Below are positions 1-9,061 of a stretch of 64,000 bases of DNA, piece by piece. The notes under the pieces are model-generated. The model was not told the DNA's origin. It did no database searches and saw only the letters and a list, made by a program, of their open reading frames with translations. Source of the DNA: PALSA-911 sp963839645 (lineage in GTDB: Bacteria; Pseudomonadota; Alphaproteobacteria; Acetobacterales; Acetobacteraceae); assembly GCA_963839645.1 (NCBI GenBank), contig CAWIVZ010000001.1, forward strand, positions 248,001 to 312,000. Direction: 5' to 3'. How positions within the stretch are numbered: position 1 is the stretch's first letter; every line of letters begins with the position of its first letter. The position numbers and the translations under genes were made by a program.

Positions 1-9
1 AACCCGCGC

Positions 10-634
10 CTATTTCTTCACCCCGAGCCCGCGCATGAAGCGGTCGCGGATCTGCGCGGGGTCGCGTTCGGTGGTTTCCTTCGGGCCGCCGTTGTCGATG
101 CGGCAGCCGATCAGCCAGGGTCCGTCCTCGGCGATGGCGCGGTCGATCAGTTCCTCGAAATGGCCCTCGTCGGCGGCCCAGAAGCTTTGCGCGATGCCGG
201 CGCCGCGCGACATCGCGACGATGTCGGTGCCCGCGCCGGTGGCCGTGGCCTGGCCGCCGGTGATCTGGTAGGCGCCGTTATCCAGGATGATGATGACCAG
301 GTTCTTCTGCGCCCGGGTGGCGATGGTGGCCAGGGAGCCGAGTTGCATCAGGATCGACCCGTCGCCCTCCAGCCCGATCACGCGGCGGTCCGGCTGGGCG
401 ATCGCCACGCCGAGCGCGATCGGCGCGGCGAGGCCCATGCTGCCGAGCATGTAGAAGTTCTGCGGCGCGCCTGGTCCGGCCGCCCAGAGGTCGAAATTGG
501 TGTAGCCGATGCCGCCGATCACGGCCTCGTCCTTGTGCAGCTTGCGCGACCATGCGGCTGATCAGGTCGAAGCGGCCCATCACCTTGGCCTGGTCGCGGT
601 TCAGCGGGTGGTTGGCAGTCGTCGTGGCACTCAT
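10..634 (-). pseudogene. ThDP-dependent decarboxylase, catalytic (beta) subunit, sulfopyruvate/phosphonopyruvate decarboxylase type; one frameshift
   Basis: The C-terminal 170 residues form a thiamine-diphosphate-binding domain of the ComE / phosphonopyruvate decarboxylase type. The ThDP/Mg motif GDGSILMQLG is followed by a downstream Asn (DNGAYQ). The N-terminal part (MSATTTANHPLNRDQ, FDLISRMVA) is in another frame. It joins near 555 if one surplus C in 'gcgcaag' is removed, giving VAKLHKDEAVIGGIG. The start ATG overlaps the stop of the upstream alpha subunit (ATGA), so the two are translationally coupled. In this family the enzyme decarboxylates a 2-oxo acid such as sulfopyruvate, phosphonopyruvate or a relative; the substrate cannot be told here. 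The single-base break is more likely sequence error than decay. Confidence 0.75.
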
Positions 635-1169
635 TTCGCGAAGACCTTTCCACCGGTCAGCAGCGGCGACAGGATCCAGCACACCGGCTGCTGCGTGGCG
701 ACCGCCTGGCGGATCGAGCGGTCGACGATGAACTCCACCTCGTCCAGCCGGCATAAGCGTGTGGTGCTCCATCCCCAGGCTGTCCAGCGCCGGGCGCATG
801 GTGCGCGCGACCATGGCCTGGCCGATGTTGAATTCGCCAAGCGTGCCGCGTTCGGAGACCATCATCAGCACCGGGATCTGGAACGGCACCGGCAGGGACG
901 CCAGCACGTTCGGCAAGGTCGCAAAACCGCTGGTCTGCATCAGCACGATGCCGCGCATGCCGCCCATCCAGGCGCCGGAGACGATGCCCGACGGCCTCTT
1001 CCTCGCGCGTGGTGGTGAAGGCGGTGAAGAACGGATCGGCGTGGATCGCCTCGATCAGCGGGCGCAGCACGTTGTCGGGCACGTAGGTGACCAGGCGCAC
1101 ATCGTGCGCTTTCAGCGTATCGCGCACGATCTCGTGCCACGCTCTGGGTGAAGGTTCGTCGGCTGGCAT
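631..1169 (-). pseudogene. ThDP-dependent decarboxylase, N-terminal (alpha) subunit, ComD-like; two frameshifts
   Basis: Starts MPADEPSPRAWHEIV and continues YVPDNVLRPLIEAIHAD with TTREEEAVG, the PYR-domain segment carrying the Glu that activates ThDP in this family. It then changes frame near 988 (one surplus G) to GAWMGGMRGIVLMQTSG and near 752 (one surplus base) to RLDEVEFIVDRSIRQAV. Once joined it is a full-length alpha subunit of about 179 residues, and it overlaps the beta subunit by four bases. It lies divergent from the tcuAB-like genes across a palindromic repeat, so the two pairs may share control or a catabolic role. That link is inference. Confidence 0.7.
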
Positions 1170-1220
1170 CGTCCACTCCCGGTCAGGCTTTGCGGCAGTT
1201 TGGGGCAAAAGCGGGGGGAG

Positions 1221-1430
1221 GGAAAGAAGGCCAGGGGCTCTGCCCCTGGACCCCGCTAAGGGCTCGCCCTTAGAACCCGCTACTGGTTTGGGAGGGTAAG
1301 GAGGGCCTACCCGGACCTTGCAAGGTTTCGGTCGGCCCTCCTTACCCTCCCAAACAAATGGATGGATTCCAAAGGCTAGCCTTTGGCGGGGGTCGAGGGG
1401 GCGGAGCCCCTCGCCTTGCTTCCGTTCCCC
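1221..1430 (-). repeat. Family A palindromic intergenic element, copy A1
   Basis: A cluster of nested hairpins fills most of the 328-base divergent intergenic region. From left to right are a hairpin of CCAGGGGC/GCCCCTGG, one of CTAAGGGC/GCCCTTAG, a long stem beginning GTTTGGGAGGGTAAGG and closing CCTTACCCTCCCAAAC around a core containing ACCTTGCAAGGT, then CCAAAGGC/GCCTTTGG and a GC-rich hairpin. The same architecture recurs at about 14.7, 35.9, 37.1 and 49.6 kb. This copy and the 49.6 kb copy are in reverse orientation relative to the other three. Confidence 0.85.
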
Positions 1431-1497
1431 CGGCTCGCTTGCGGAGCCGGGGGGGCGTTCGTATAGGAAATGCTGGGTATTCGCGGAAGGACGACGG

Positions 1498-2915
1498 ATG
1501 AAGGACCTCAGCCGGACCTGGGATGTGCTGGTGGTGGGCGGCGGCAATGCCGCGCTGTGCGCCGCGATCACCGCGCGCGAGGCCGGTGCCAGCGTCCTGC
1601 TGCTGGAGCACGCGCCGAAAGCGTTTCGCGGCGGCAACAGCCGCCACACGCGCAACTTCCGCGCCATGCACGAGAAGCCGACCGACGTGCTGACCGACGC
1701 CTATCTGGAAGACGAATACTGGGACGACCTGCTGCGCGTGACCGGCGGCAACACCGATGAGCAGCTGGCGCGCATGACCATCCGCGCCTCGGCCGGGGTG
1801 TTCGGCTGGATGCGGCAGAGCGGCGTGCGGTTCCAGCCGTCGCTTGACCGGCACGCTGAACCTGTCGCGCACCAACGCCTTCTTCCTCGGCGGCGGCAAG
1901 GCGCTGGTGAACGCCTATTACCTGACCGCCGAGCGCCTGGGCGTGACGATCCTGTACGACACCGAGGTGCTCGCGCTGAAGATGGAGGACGGCTTCGTGC
2001 GCTCCGTCGACATCACCTATCGCGGCTTTCCGGAGACCGTGCGGGCGCAAGGTGCGTGGTCGCGGCTTCCGGCGGGTTCCAGGCGCAACCTGGACTGGAT
2101 GCGGCAGTACTGGGGCGACGCGGTGGACAATTTCGTCATCCGCGGCACGCCCTATGCCAAGGGCCGCGTGCTGAAAAACCTGCTCGGACCAGGGCGTCGC
2201 GCCGGTCGGCGATCCCACCCAGTTCCATGCCGTGGCGCTGGATGCCCGCGCGCCGAAATTCGACGGCGGCATCGCGACCCGGCTGGACAGCGTGCCGTTC
2301 AGCATCGTGGTGAACCGCGACGGCGACCGCTTCTATGACGAAGGCGAGGATGTCTGGCCCAAGCGCTACGCCATCTGGGGACGGCTGATCGCCCAGCAGC
2401 CGGGCCAGATCGCCTATTCGATCTGCGACGCAGAAATGCGTTCCCGCTGTTCATGCCGTCGGTCTATCCGGCGATCAAGGCGGACACGATCGCGCGAACT
2501 GGCGGTGACAGCTCGGCATCGCCGATCCGGACAAGGTGGAAGCAACCGTCGGCGCAGTACAACGCCGCCGTGCGCGCCGGCCAGGTTTCGACAACCCGGC
2601 AAACTGGATGATTGCGTCACCGAGGGGCTCACGCCGCCGAAGACGCAACTGGGCGCGCGCCGATCGATAAGCCGCCGTTCTACGGCTATCCGCTGCGCCC
2701 GGGCATCACCTTCACCTATCTGGGCGTGCGGGTGAACGAGCAGGCGCAGGTGATGATGGAGGACGGCCAGCCCGGCCGGCAACCTGTTCGCGTCCGGCGA
2801 GATCATGGCCGGCAATATTCTGGGCCGCGGCTATCTCGCCGGGTTCGGCATGACGATCGGCACGGTGTTCGGCCGCATCGCGGGACAGGAGGCGGCGCGG
2901 CATGCGCGAAACTGA
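1498..2915 (+). pseudogene. tcuA: FAD-dependent tricarballylate dehydrogenase (TcuA-like); several frameshifts
   Basis: The start ATG follows an AAGGA site and reads MKDLSRTWDVLVVGGGNAAL, a Rossmann FAD-binding motif (GGGNAA). The typical RGGNSRHTRNFR and the C-terminal FASGEIMAGNILGRGYLAGFGM segments follow in different frames. Frame changes occur near 1850, 2050-2090, 2190, 2440 and at further points to 2790. In the family TcuA oxidises tricarballylate to cis-aconitate and passes electrons to TcuB. The stop overlaps the tcuB start by 14 bases. Substrate is inferred from family and neighbour only; fumarate-reductase-like relatives with other substrates exist. The density of breaks could be real decay, but similar breaks affect essential genes in this window. 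Confidence 0.7.
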
Positions 2916-4011
2916 AGCGCTCGGCGATGCCCGGCACGAGATGGAGATCTGCAACGCCTGCCGCTATTGCGAGGGCTTCTGCGCGGTGTTCCCGGCGATG
3001 GAACTGCGGCGCGAGTTCGCCGACGGCGACCTGAGCTACCTCGCCAATCTGTGCCACAACTGCCAGGGCTGCTTCTACGCCTGCCAGTACGCGCCGCCGC
3101 ATCCGAATGGGGCGTCAACGTGCCGCAGGCGATGGCCGAGGTGCGGGCCGCGAGCTACGCAGCAATATGCCTGGCCGCGCCCGCTCGCCCGGCTGTTCCA
3201 GCGCAACGGCATGGTGGTTTCGCTTGCCGCGGCCGCGGGCCTGGCGCTGGTGCTGCTGCTGTCGATGCTGTATCCGCCCGACCCAGATGCTCGACCACCT
3301 GGCCGGTGCAGCCGGGCGCGTTCTATCAGGTGATTCCGTTCCCGGTGATGAGGTGGATGGGATTGCTGACCTTCGGCTTCGCGCTGGTGGCGATGTTCAT
3401 GGGGGCGCGCAATTTCTGGCGCGACGCCGGCACCACCGGGGTGGCGACGCGGGCGATCGGCGAGCGCGATCTGGGACATCCTGACCCTGAAGAACCTCGG
3501 CGGCGGCGGCGACGGCTGCAACGACCGCGACGAGGCTTCTCCATGACGCGGCGCTATCTGCACCACTCCATGTTCTACGGTTTCATGCTGTGCTTCGCGG
3601 CCACCAGCGCCGGCACGGTGTTCCATCATCTTCCTGGGCTGGCAGGCGCCGTATTCGCTGCTCAGCCTGCCGGTGGTGCTGGGCACGCTCGGCGGGATCG
3701 TGCTGCTGATCGGCACCGTCGGGCTGTTCGCGATGAAGTTCACGGACGATCCGGCGCCGAAGGTCCGCAGCCTGCTGGGCATGGACGTGGCGCTGCTGGT
3801 GCTGCTGGCGCTGGCGGCATTGACCGGGCTGGCGCTGCTGGCGCTGCGCTCCACCGGCGGCATGGGCGTCGCGCTGGCGGTGCATCTGGGCTTGATCCTG
3901 GCGCTGTTCCTGGTGCTGCCGTACAGCAAGATGGTGCACGGCGTGTACCGCGCCGCGGCGCTGCTGCGCTATGCCGTGGAACGGACCGGCAAGCCACTGG
4001 GCACGGAGTGA
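2902..4011 (+). pseudogene. tcuB: TcuB-like membrane Fe-S / heme electron-transfer protein; several frameshifts
   Basis: The N-terminus carries two ferredoxin-like cysteine clusters, CNACRYCEGFC and CHNCQGCFYAC, for two 4Fe-4S centres. Hydrophobic membrane spans follow (VSLAAAAGLALVLLLSMLY, LLTFGFALVAMFMGA, VVLGTLGGIVLLIGTVGLF, LILALFLVLPYSKMVHG), with histidines suited to heme b. The reading changes frame near 3110, 3170, 3290, 3330, 3470 and 3630, so no single frame covers the protein. TcuB reoxidises FADH2 of TcuA and feeds the quinone pool; the pair is adjacent and overlapping here. Conserved sequence on both sides of each break argues for recent damage or sequence error. Confidence 0.68.
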
Positions 4012-4115
4012 TGCGGGAGCCAAATCCTGGCTATCCGCGCGAAACCGGTGCTATGGCGTTGATCGCCGCCGGAACCGGCGCCGGTCTTTCGGACAATCCA
4101 ATGCAAGGGAAGCAC

Positions 4116-4295
4116 ATGATCATGTCGCGCCGGAAATCCTGGGTCCTGTCCATCGTGCTGCTGTCCGCGTCCGGCATCGCGCTCGGCGCCTGCAGTTCGT
4201 CGTCCGGGAGCGATTCCAGCCCGCCGAAAACGGTCATCATCCCCGCCAACTCGAAGATTGTCTGCGTCGACGGCACCGAGCCGCCCTGCAGGTAG
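4116..4295 (+). CDS. Small lipoprotein, 59 aa
   Basis: Reads MIMSRRKSWVLSIVLLSASG followed by a lipobox-like ALGAC and a serine-rich mature part. It ends in a short Cys-flanked tail (IVCVDGTEPPCR). An AAGGGA site lies five bases before the chosen ATG; a second ATG at 4122 is possible. The mature protein is only about 35 residues. I do not recognise a family. The gene lies between tcuB and a convergent DUF2459 gene. Two extra cysteines could form a disulfide. Confidence 0.5.
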   Translation: MIMSRRKSWVLSIVLLSASGIALGACSSSSGSDSSPPKTVIIPANSKIVCVDGTEPPCR

Positions 4296-4314
4296 CCGAC
4301 ACTGCGCGGCGAAC

Positions 4315-5001
4315 CTACGGGGCTTCCGGCCCGGCCTCGCAGGCGCCGGCGCCGATCGCCCTGGCGACGACCTGGCCGGAGAACATCACGCCATCCGCAT
4401 CCAGCGCCAATCCGGCCGCATGCAGCGCATCCGCCGCCCAGGTGTTGCAGGTGTGGGCCAGGCTGTAGCCGCTGACCGCCGCGTAGAACAGATTGCCGGG
4501 GAACCGGCCGCGTCCGATCAGCCTGGGTCCGCCGGCCACGTCCTTGGCGATGTCGTTCCAGATGAAGTCCGACAGCGCGCGGGCACCGCCCGGGGGCAGG
4601 CGATACACCAGGACATCGCCGGCATCGTAGGCATCCGTCGGCAGGCCGCCGACACCGGTAACCTGAACGACGGCCGGGCCGGGCAGCGGACCGAGCAGGT
4701 ACTCGCTGAACGTATCGGGCGGGGCGGTCATGAAGGTTTTCTTGCCATAGCCGAACATCACCGCCTGGGCGCCGGGAAACACGTCGCGAAACACCGTCAG
4801 CGGCCCGGTGATGCTGCCGGCCGCCAGTCCGATATCGACATGCCAGTCATGGCTGCGGATATAGACGAGATCTTCCGGCGGCGTCCGCCATGGGCAGGAA
4901 GGCGGGGCCGGCGTGGCGCATCCGCCGGCCGCCAGGACCGCCAAAAGGGCAAGGCACCGGACGATTCGGGCCAACAATCTATCCGAGCCGGGCCATGGCA
5001 C
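4315..5001 (-). CDS. DUF2459 / TIGR02117 family lipoprotein
   Basis: The 228-residue protein has an N-terminal hydrophobic segment ending in LAAGGC, a lipobox. It also has the hallmarks of DUF2459: SHDWHVDIGL near residue 50, the FGYGKKTFM segment, and SLAHTCNTWAADALHAAG near the C-terminus. The conserved Cys/His/Asn set resembles a papain-like or permuted hydrolase, but the activity is not established for the family. The gene is monocistronic, next to the psd-pss pair. The start is the first ATG of the hydrophobic leader. Confidence 0.75.
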   Translation of the reverse strand: MPWPGSDRLLARIVRCLALLAVLAAGGCATPAPPSCPWRTPPEDLVYIRSHDWHVDIGLAAGSITGPLTVFRDVFPGAQAVMFGYGKKTFMTAPPDTFSEYLLGPLPGPAVVQVTGVGGLPTDAYDAGDVLVYRLPPGGARALSDFIWNDIAKDVAGGPRLIGRGRFPGNLFYAAVSGYSLAHTCNTWAADALHAAGLALDADGVMFSGQVVARAIGAGACEAGPEAP

Positions 5002-5026
5002 GTCACTCTCAGAGATCGCTATAGGC

Positions 5027-5890
5027 TCAGGGCTCGCCGTGTTCCGGCTCCTCCGCCTCGCGGCGCAGGCGGTGGAAGCTGCGGCGGCTGAACGGCAGCA
5101 TGAGCAGGTAGATCAGTCCCCCCGCGGCCAGGGCGGCCCAGGGGTCGGCGACCAGCAGGGCGGCGTAGAGGCCGACGCCGAGCAGTGTCGGCAGCACGTA
5201 TTCGGCCGGGACCTTGAAGTTCTTGAAACTCCAGACCGGAAGGGTGGAGACCAGCAGGAGGGCGGTTCCGGTCAGGAACAGGGCGGGGAACAGGGGAAAC
5301 TGGGTGATCGCCAGCAAATGTGTCCAGCCCAGCGACTTGGCCTCCAGGCCAAGGAACAGCGGAAACAGCACCACCCCGGCGCCGGCGGGGGCGGGCACGC
5401 CGGTGAAGAAATTGTAGACATAGGCGTGCAGCTCGTCCGGCTCGGTATCCAGGGCGGCGTTGAAGCGCGCCAGGCGCAGCGCCATGCAGACCGCGAAGAT
5501 CAGGCAGGGCACGAAGCCGTAGGCGCCGACGCGTTCCAGCGACCATAGATACATGACGAAGGCCGGCGCCACGCCGAAGCACAGGAAGTCCGACAGGCTG
5601 TCGAACTCCGCCCCGAAGCGCGAGGTCGCCTTCAGCAGCCGCGCCAGCCTTCCGTCCAGCCCGTCGATCGCGCCGGCCAGCACGATCGCGGCGGCGGCCA
5701 TGCCGAAGCGGCCCTCCAGTGCCAGGCGCATCGAGGTCAGTCCGGCGCACAGCCCGAGCATGGTCAGGATGTTCGGCAGCATCCGGTTGAACGACAGCCC
5801 GCGGAAGCGCGGGCGCGTGCGCGGGCGCAGCCGTCCGCGCAGGCGCCGGACCGGCGAGCCGGGCGGCGGGTTGAGGGGGGTGACGTTCAT
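5027..5890 (-). CDS. pssA: CDP-diacylglycerol--serine O-phosphatidyltransferase
   Basis: An integral membrane enzyme (287 aa) that makes phosphatidylserine from CDP-diacylglycerol and L-serine. The CDP-alcohol phosphotransferase signature is complete: DGRLAR, then eight residues, G, three residues, D, three residues, D (within residues 85-110). Several hydrophobic spans follow, including LYAALLVADPWAALAAGGL. It lies 15 bases downstream of the phosphatidylserine decarboxylase gene on the same strand, so both steps to phosphatidylethanolamine are in one operon. The start MNVTPLNPPPG was chosen because it lies after the upstream stop; a longer reading would run into psd. Confidence 0.92.
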   Translation of the reverse strand: MNVTPLNPPPGSPVRRLRGRLRPRTRPRFRGLSFNRMLPNILTMLGLCAGLTSMRLALEGRFGMAAAAIVLAGAIDGLDGRLARLLKATSRFGAEFDSLSDFLCFGVAPAFVMYLWSLERVGAYGFVPCLIFAVCMALRLARFNAALDTEPDELHAYVYNFFTGVPAPAGAGVVLFPLFLGLEAKSLGWTHLLAITQFPLFPALFLTGTALLLVSTLPVWSFKNFKVPAEYVLPTLLGVGLYAALLVADPWAALAAGGLIYLLMLPFSRRSFHRLRREAEEPEHGEP

Positions 5891-5904
5891 GCGATGCGGC
5901 CCTT

Positions 5905-6570
5905 TCAGAGCTGCGCCACGACGGTTTCGCCGCCGATCATGATCTGGCCGACCGAGACCAGCGGCTCGATGCCTTCGGGCAGATAGATATCGGTGCGGCT
6001 GCCGAAGCGGATGATGCCGAAGCGCTCGCCGGCGCGCACCGCGTCGCCCTGGCGCACGTCGCACAGGATGCGCCGGGCGATCAGGCCGGCGATCTGCACC
6101 ACCGCCATTTCCCGCCCGTCCGGCAGCCGGATGGCCAGCGCGTTGCGTTCATTGTCCTCGGACGCCTTGTCCAGGCTGGCGTTGAGGAACTTGCCGTGGC
6201 GATAGGCGATGCGGGTGATCGTGCCGTCCACCGGCACCCGGTTCACGTGCACGTCCAGCACCGACAGGAAGATGGCGATGCGCGGCCGGGGCGCGGTGCC
6301 GATGCCCAGTTCCGCCGGCGGCACGGCCGGGCCGACCAGGACCACGCGGCCGTCGGCGGCGGCCAGCACGGCGCCGGGCCTGTCCGGCGGCACGCGTTCG
6401 GGATCGCGGAAGAAATACAGGCAGAACAGGGTGAAGATCAGCCCGAGCCAGGCCAGCCAGGCGCCGATGGCGAGGCCGAGGACGATCGCCACCACCCCGC
6501 CGATGAGGAACGGCCGGCCGGCCGGGTGCGGCGGTGCAAGCACCATGCGAACAGAGGCGACAAGGCTCAT
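5905..6570 (-). CDS. psd: Phosphatidylserine decarboxylase proenzyme
   Basis: The 221-residue protein is the short bacterial (PsdB-type) form that decarboxylates phosphatidylserine to phosphatidylethanolamine. It has two N-terminal membrane spans (GGVVAIVLGLAIGAWLAWLG), FFRDPER, VHVNRVPVDG, and a C-terminal FGSR. Self-cleavage between Gly and Ser in FGSR would leave a pyruvoyl group on the alpha chain. It is the first gene of the psd-pssA operon. The start at MSLVASVRMVL is the usual length for the family. Confidence 0.93.
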   Translation of the reverse strand: MSLVASVRMVLAPPHPAGRPFLIGGVVAIVLGLAIGAWLAWLGLIFTLFCLYFFRDPERVPPDRPGAVLAAADGRVVLVGPAVPPAELGIGTAPRPRIAIFLSVLDVHVNRVPVDGTITRIAYRHGKFLNASLDKASEDNERNALAIRLPDGREMAVVQIAGLIARRILCDVRQGDAVRAGERFGIIRFGSRTDIYLPEGIEPLVSVGQIMIGGETVVAQL

Positions 6571-6698
6571 GGGGAAACGTCCGGATGCTTTTGGCAGGCG
6601 TGTCCCTGCATTGGCCGACGTTTATGGAGGGTTCATCTTCCCGGAGCAAGATTTCGCGGCCGCACGATTTCCGGTGAACCGGCGGGAAGGAGCCTGCC

Positions 6699-7226
6699 AT
6701 GGGGTTGAACTTGCCTTGCCTGCTGGGACCTTTCGTGGTCGACGCGGAGGGGCGGCTGTCTCCCAGCGAGCCCGATCGGCCGGCGGGCTTCGGCTTTCGC
6801 TGGCGGGAACGGGCCATGCGGGCGCAGCTCGGAGCGGCCGGCGCGCTGGCCATTGGTGCCGCCGGCAAGCTGGCGATGCAGGCGACGCTGGGCCGCGTGC
6901 CGAGCACGGCCTCGCACGATCGGGCCGCGCTGCGGCCGCACAGCTTCGCCATGGTGCGCGGGCTGCAGGGCGGCCTGCCGGAGGCGTGGCGGGTGCAGCT
7001 GATGCCCGATCACCGGGTGATCCTGCGCACCGAGGCCGAGGTCGCGCTGCCGATCACGACGGAGGCGCTGCTGGTGGAGATCACCCAGTTCCTGCTGGGG
7101 CTCTCGCCTTACCTAGACCTGCTGGACGAACTGGGCGCGGTGCCCGGCTTCGCGGCGCCTGGCCCGGGTGAAGGAGCCTGGCTTGAGGGGGCCTCGCCGG
7201 GGGCGGGCGGCAGCGTCAGGATCTGA
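6699..7226 (+). CDS. Hypothetical protein, 175 aa
   Basis: Begins MGLNLPCLLGPFVVDAEGRL after an AAGGAG site (6688-6693) and is soluble, with no signal peptide. A central amphipathic/hydrophobic patch (LGAAGALAIGAAGKLAM) and the acidic ITTEALLVEITQFLLGLSPYL are the only notable stretches. I do not recognise the family. Its last 118 bases overlap the 3' end of the convergent LysM gene. Codon usage is like that of its neighbours, so it is probably real, but the C-terminal tail (after about FAAPGPG) may be longer than the functional protein. Confidence 0.55.
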   Translation: MGLNLPCLLGPFVVDAEGRLSPSEPDRPAGFGFRWRERAMRAQLGAAGALAIGAAGKLAMQATLGRVPSTASHDRAALRPHSFAMVRGLQGGLPEAWRVQLMPDHRVILRTEAEVALPITTEALLVEITQFLLGLSPYLDLLDELGAVPGFAAPGPGEGAWLEGASPGAGGSVRI

Positions 7227-8237
7227 CCGGGGTAGATCTTGCCGGGATCGGTCAGCCGGGCGCGGTTGGCTTCATAGATCACCGTGTAGCGGGCGCCGTG
7301 GCCATACAGGCTGCGCGCCAGCAGCCACAGGTTGTTGCCGGGCCGCACGACAATATTTCCCTCGGCCAGTTCCTTCTCGGTCATCGTCTCGCGCTGGAAC
7401 GGGTACTCCGCGTGCTCGGCCACCTTCCCGTCCGGGCCGAGCCGGTCCAGGCGCAGGCGGTGGGCGCCGGGCGCCACGGAGGCCGGCGGGATCAGGCTCC
7501 AGCTGCCATGCGCGTCGGCGACCGCCTCGCCGGCGGGGCGGTTGTCGATCTGGATCCGCACGCGCGCGCCGGGCGGGGCGGTGCCGGCGAAGCGCAGCTG
7601 GCCCTGATTGTCGTACTCCACCGCTTCCAGACCGAGCTTGCCGGGAGTTCTTGCCGGCGGTGGCGCCTTGCAGCACGCGCGGCGCGCCGGTCGCATCCGA
7701 CAGCACCGCGACCGGCGCCGGCGGCAGGTTCGTGGCGGCCAGGCTGCCGGGCGGCAGGTGCTCCGGCACCACCAGCACGACGGATCCGGCACCGGCGATC
7801 TCCGGCCCGTCCGCGGTCCGCGCGCTCAGCGTCAGTTCCCTCGCGCCGGACGGCAGCGGTTCGCTCGGCAGGAACACCCACTCGCCACGGTCGTCGGCGT
7901 GGGTACGGCCGATCTCCTTGCCGTCCTGGTGGATGATCACCTCCGCGCCCGGCGCGGCGCGGCCGGCGATCACGGTATCGCCGCGTGGATTGACCCGCAC
8001 GACGTCGAAGGACGGCGCCACGCGATCCGGTTCCGGCTTCGGCGTTGCGGTCATGGCCGGCTTCGGCGGGCTGGTGCCAGGCGGGTTGGTATCGTGCGGG
8101 CTGGTATCGGGCGGGCCGCGCAGACCCAGCACGGCGACCACCAGCACGCAAGCCACGCCCACCGCGATCAGGATCGCGGAGCGCGGTCCGATCGGCCAGC
8201 CGGGCGGCCGAGTGGGAGGGCTTGGAGTTTCGGGCAT
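7109..8237 (-). pseudogene. LysM-domain periplasmic/membrane protein; one frameshift
   Basis: The N-terminus has a membrane anchor (SAILIAVGVACVLVVAVLGL), a Pro/Thr-rich linker, and repeated Ig/BON-like segments (VIAGRAAPGAEVIIHQDGKEIG and GTAPPGARVRIQIDNRPAG). A C-terminal LysM domain follows (IVVRPGNNLWLLARSLYG, YTVIYEANRARL, IYPGQILTLP), which binds peptidoglycan glycan. One surplus C near 7650 breaks the frame between the Ig-like parts. Such proteins are common in Rhodospirillales and annotated as LysM peptidoglycan-binding proteins. The start could also be a TTG at 8273. The 3' end overlaps the opposite-strand gene. Confidence 0.72.
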
Positions 8238-8375
8238 TTCCAACAGCCTATGCCGCGGGGCCGGCGTTCGCAATCTTCGTGGCCGTTCATCGCGTGGGTC
8301 GCGGGGGGTTTTACCTGTGGGCGGCGAGCCGATATGCGGTTACGGCTGTAGAGCGATGGGGCAAGGAGATACCGG

Positions 8376-9053
8376 ATGAGAGATGCTGATCCGCCGCCGG
8401 CGCTGCGGCCCGTGAAAGTCTGGGACCTGCCGACCCGGATATTTCACTGGTCGATCGTGGTGCTGGTGTTCGCGAGCTGGCTGACCAACCGGCTGAACCA
8501 GATGGATCTGCACTTCCTGTCGGGCTACACCTTGATGGGCCTGCTGATTTTTCGCCTGATCTGGGGCGTTCTGGGGTCGGAAACCTCCCGCTTCCGCGAT
8601 TTCCTGAGCACGCCGGCAGAGGCTTTCGGCCACCTGCGGCACCTGTTCGTGCGCGAGCCGGATCAGGAAGTCGGCCACAACGCCGCCGGCGCCTGGATGG
8701 TGCTGGGGCTGTTGGCCCTGCTGGTGGTTCAGGTCGTCACCGGCCTGTGTTCCAACGACGATGTGTTGATGGAAGGGCCGCTGGCGAAATACGTCGGCAA
8801 GGACATGAGCGACCGGCTCGGCACGATCCATTCGATCAATTTCAAGCTGATCGAACTGGCGGTGCTGGCGCATATCTGCGCCGTGCTGGCCTACGCGGTG
8901 TTCAAGCGGCAGAACCTGGTGCGGCCGATGATCACCGGCATCAAGCGCCTGCCGGCATCGATCCGGGCGCCGCGGATGGCGAACCCGGTGCTGGCTGTCG
9001 CGACGATAACCAGCGCCGCCATCCTGGCGGCGCTGGTGGCGACGCGGCTGTAA
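8376..9053 (+). CDS. Membrane cytochrome b (cytochrome b561 / Ni-Fe hydrogenase cytochrome b type)
   Basis: The 225-residue protein has four membrane spans with conserved heme-ligand contexts: VWDLPTRIFHWSIVVLVFASW, LSGYTLMGLLIFRLIWGVLG, GAWMVLGLLALLVVQVVTG and IHSINFKLIELAVLAHICAVL. The PTRIFHW motif is typical of the family, which moves electrons from quinol to c-type cytochromes or hydrogenases. It is convergent with, and nine bases from, a cytochrome c' gene; a cytochrome b plus a c' partner is a frequent pairing. Start ATG follows AAGGAG at 8364-8369. Confidence 0.88.
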   Translation: MRDADPPPALRPVKVWDLPTRIFHWSIVVLVFASWLTNRLNQMDLHFLSGYTLMGLLIFRLIWGVLGSETSRFRDFLSTPAEAFGHLRHLFVREPDQEVGHNAAGAWMVLGLLALLVVQVVTGLCSNDDVLMEGPLAKYVGKDMSDRLGTIHSINFKLIELAVLAHICAVLAYAVFKRQNLVRPMITGIKRLPASIRAPRMANPVLAVATITSAAILAALVATRL

Positions 9054-9061
9054 GGCCGGCC

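Noticed and set aside
1221..1430. Palindromic family A elements as CRISPR or integron attC arrays
   Set aside because: There are no regularly spaced identical repeats with unique spacers, no cas or integrase genes, and the copies are dispersed singly.
657..1667. Long minus-strand frame crossing the ThDP alpha subunit and the A1 repeat
   Set aside because: Only the part after MPADEPSPRAW is protein-like; the rest translates the palindromic repeat.
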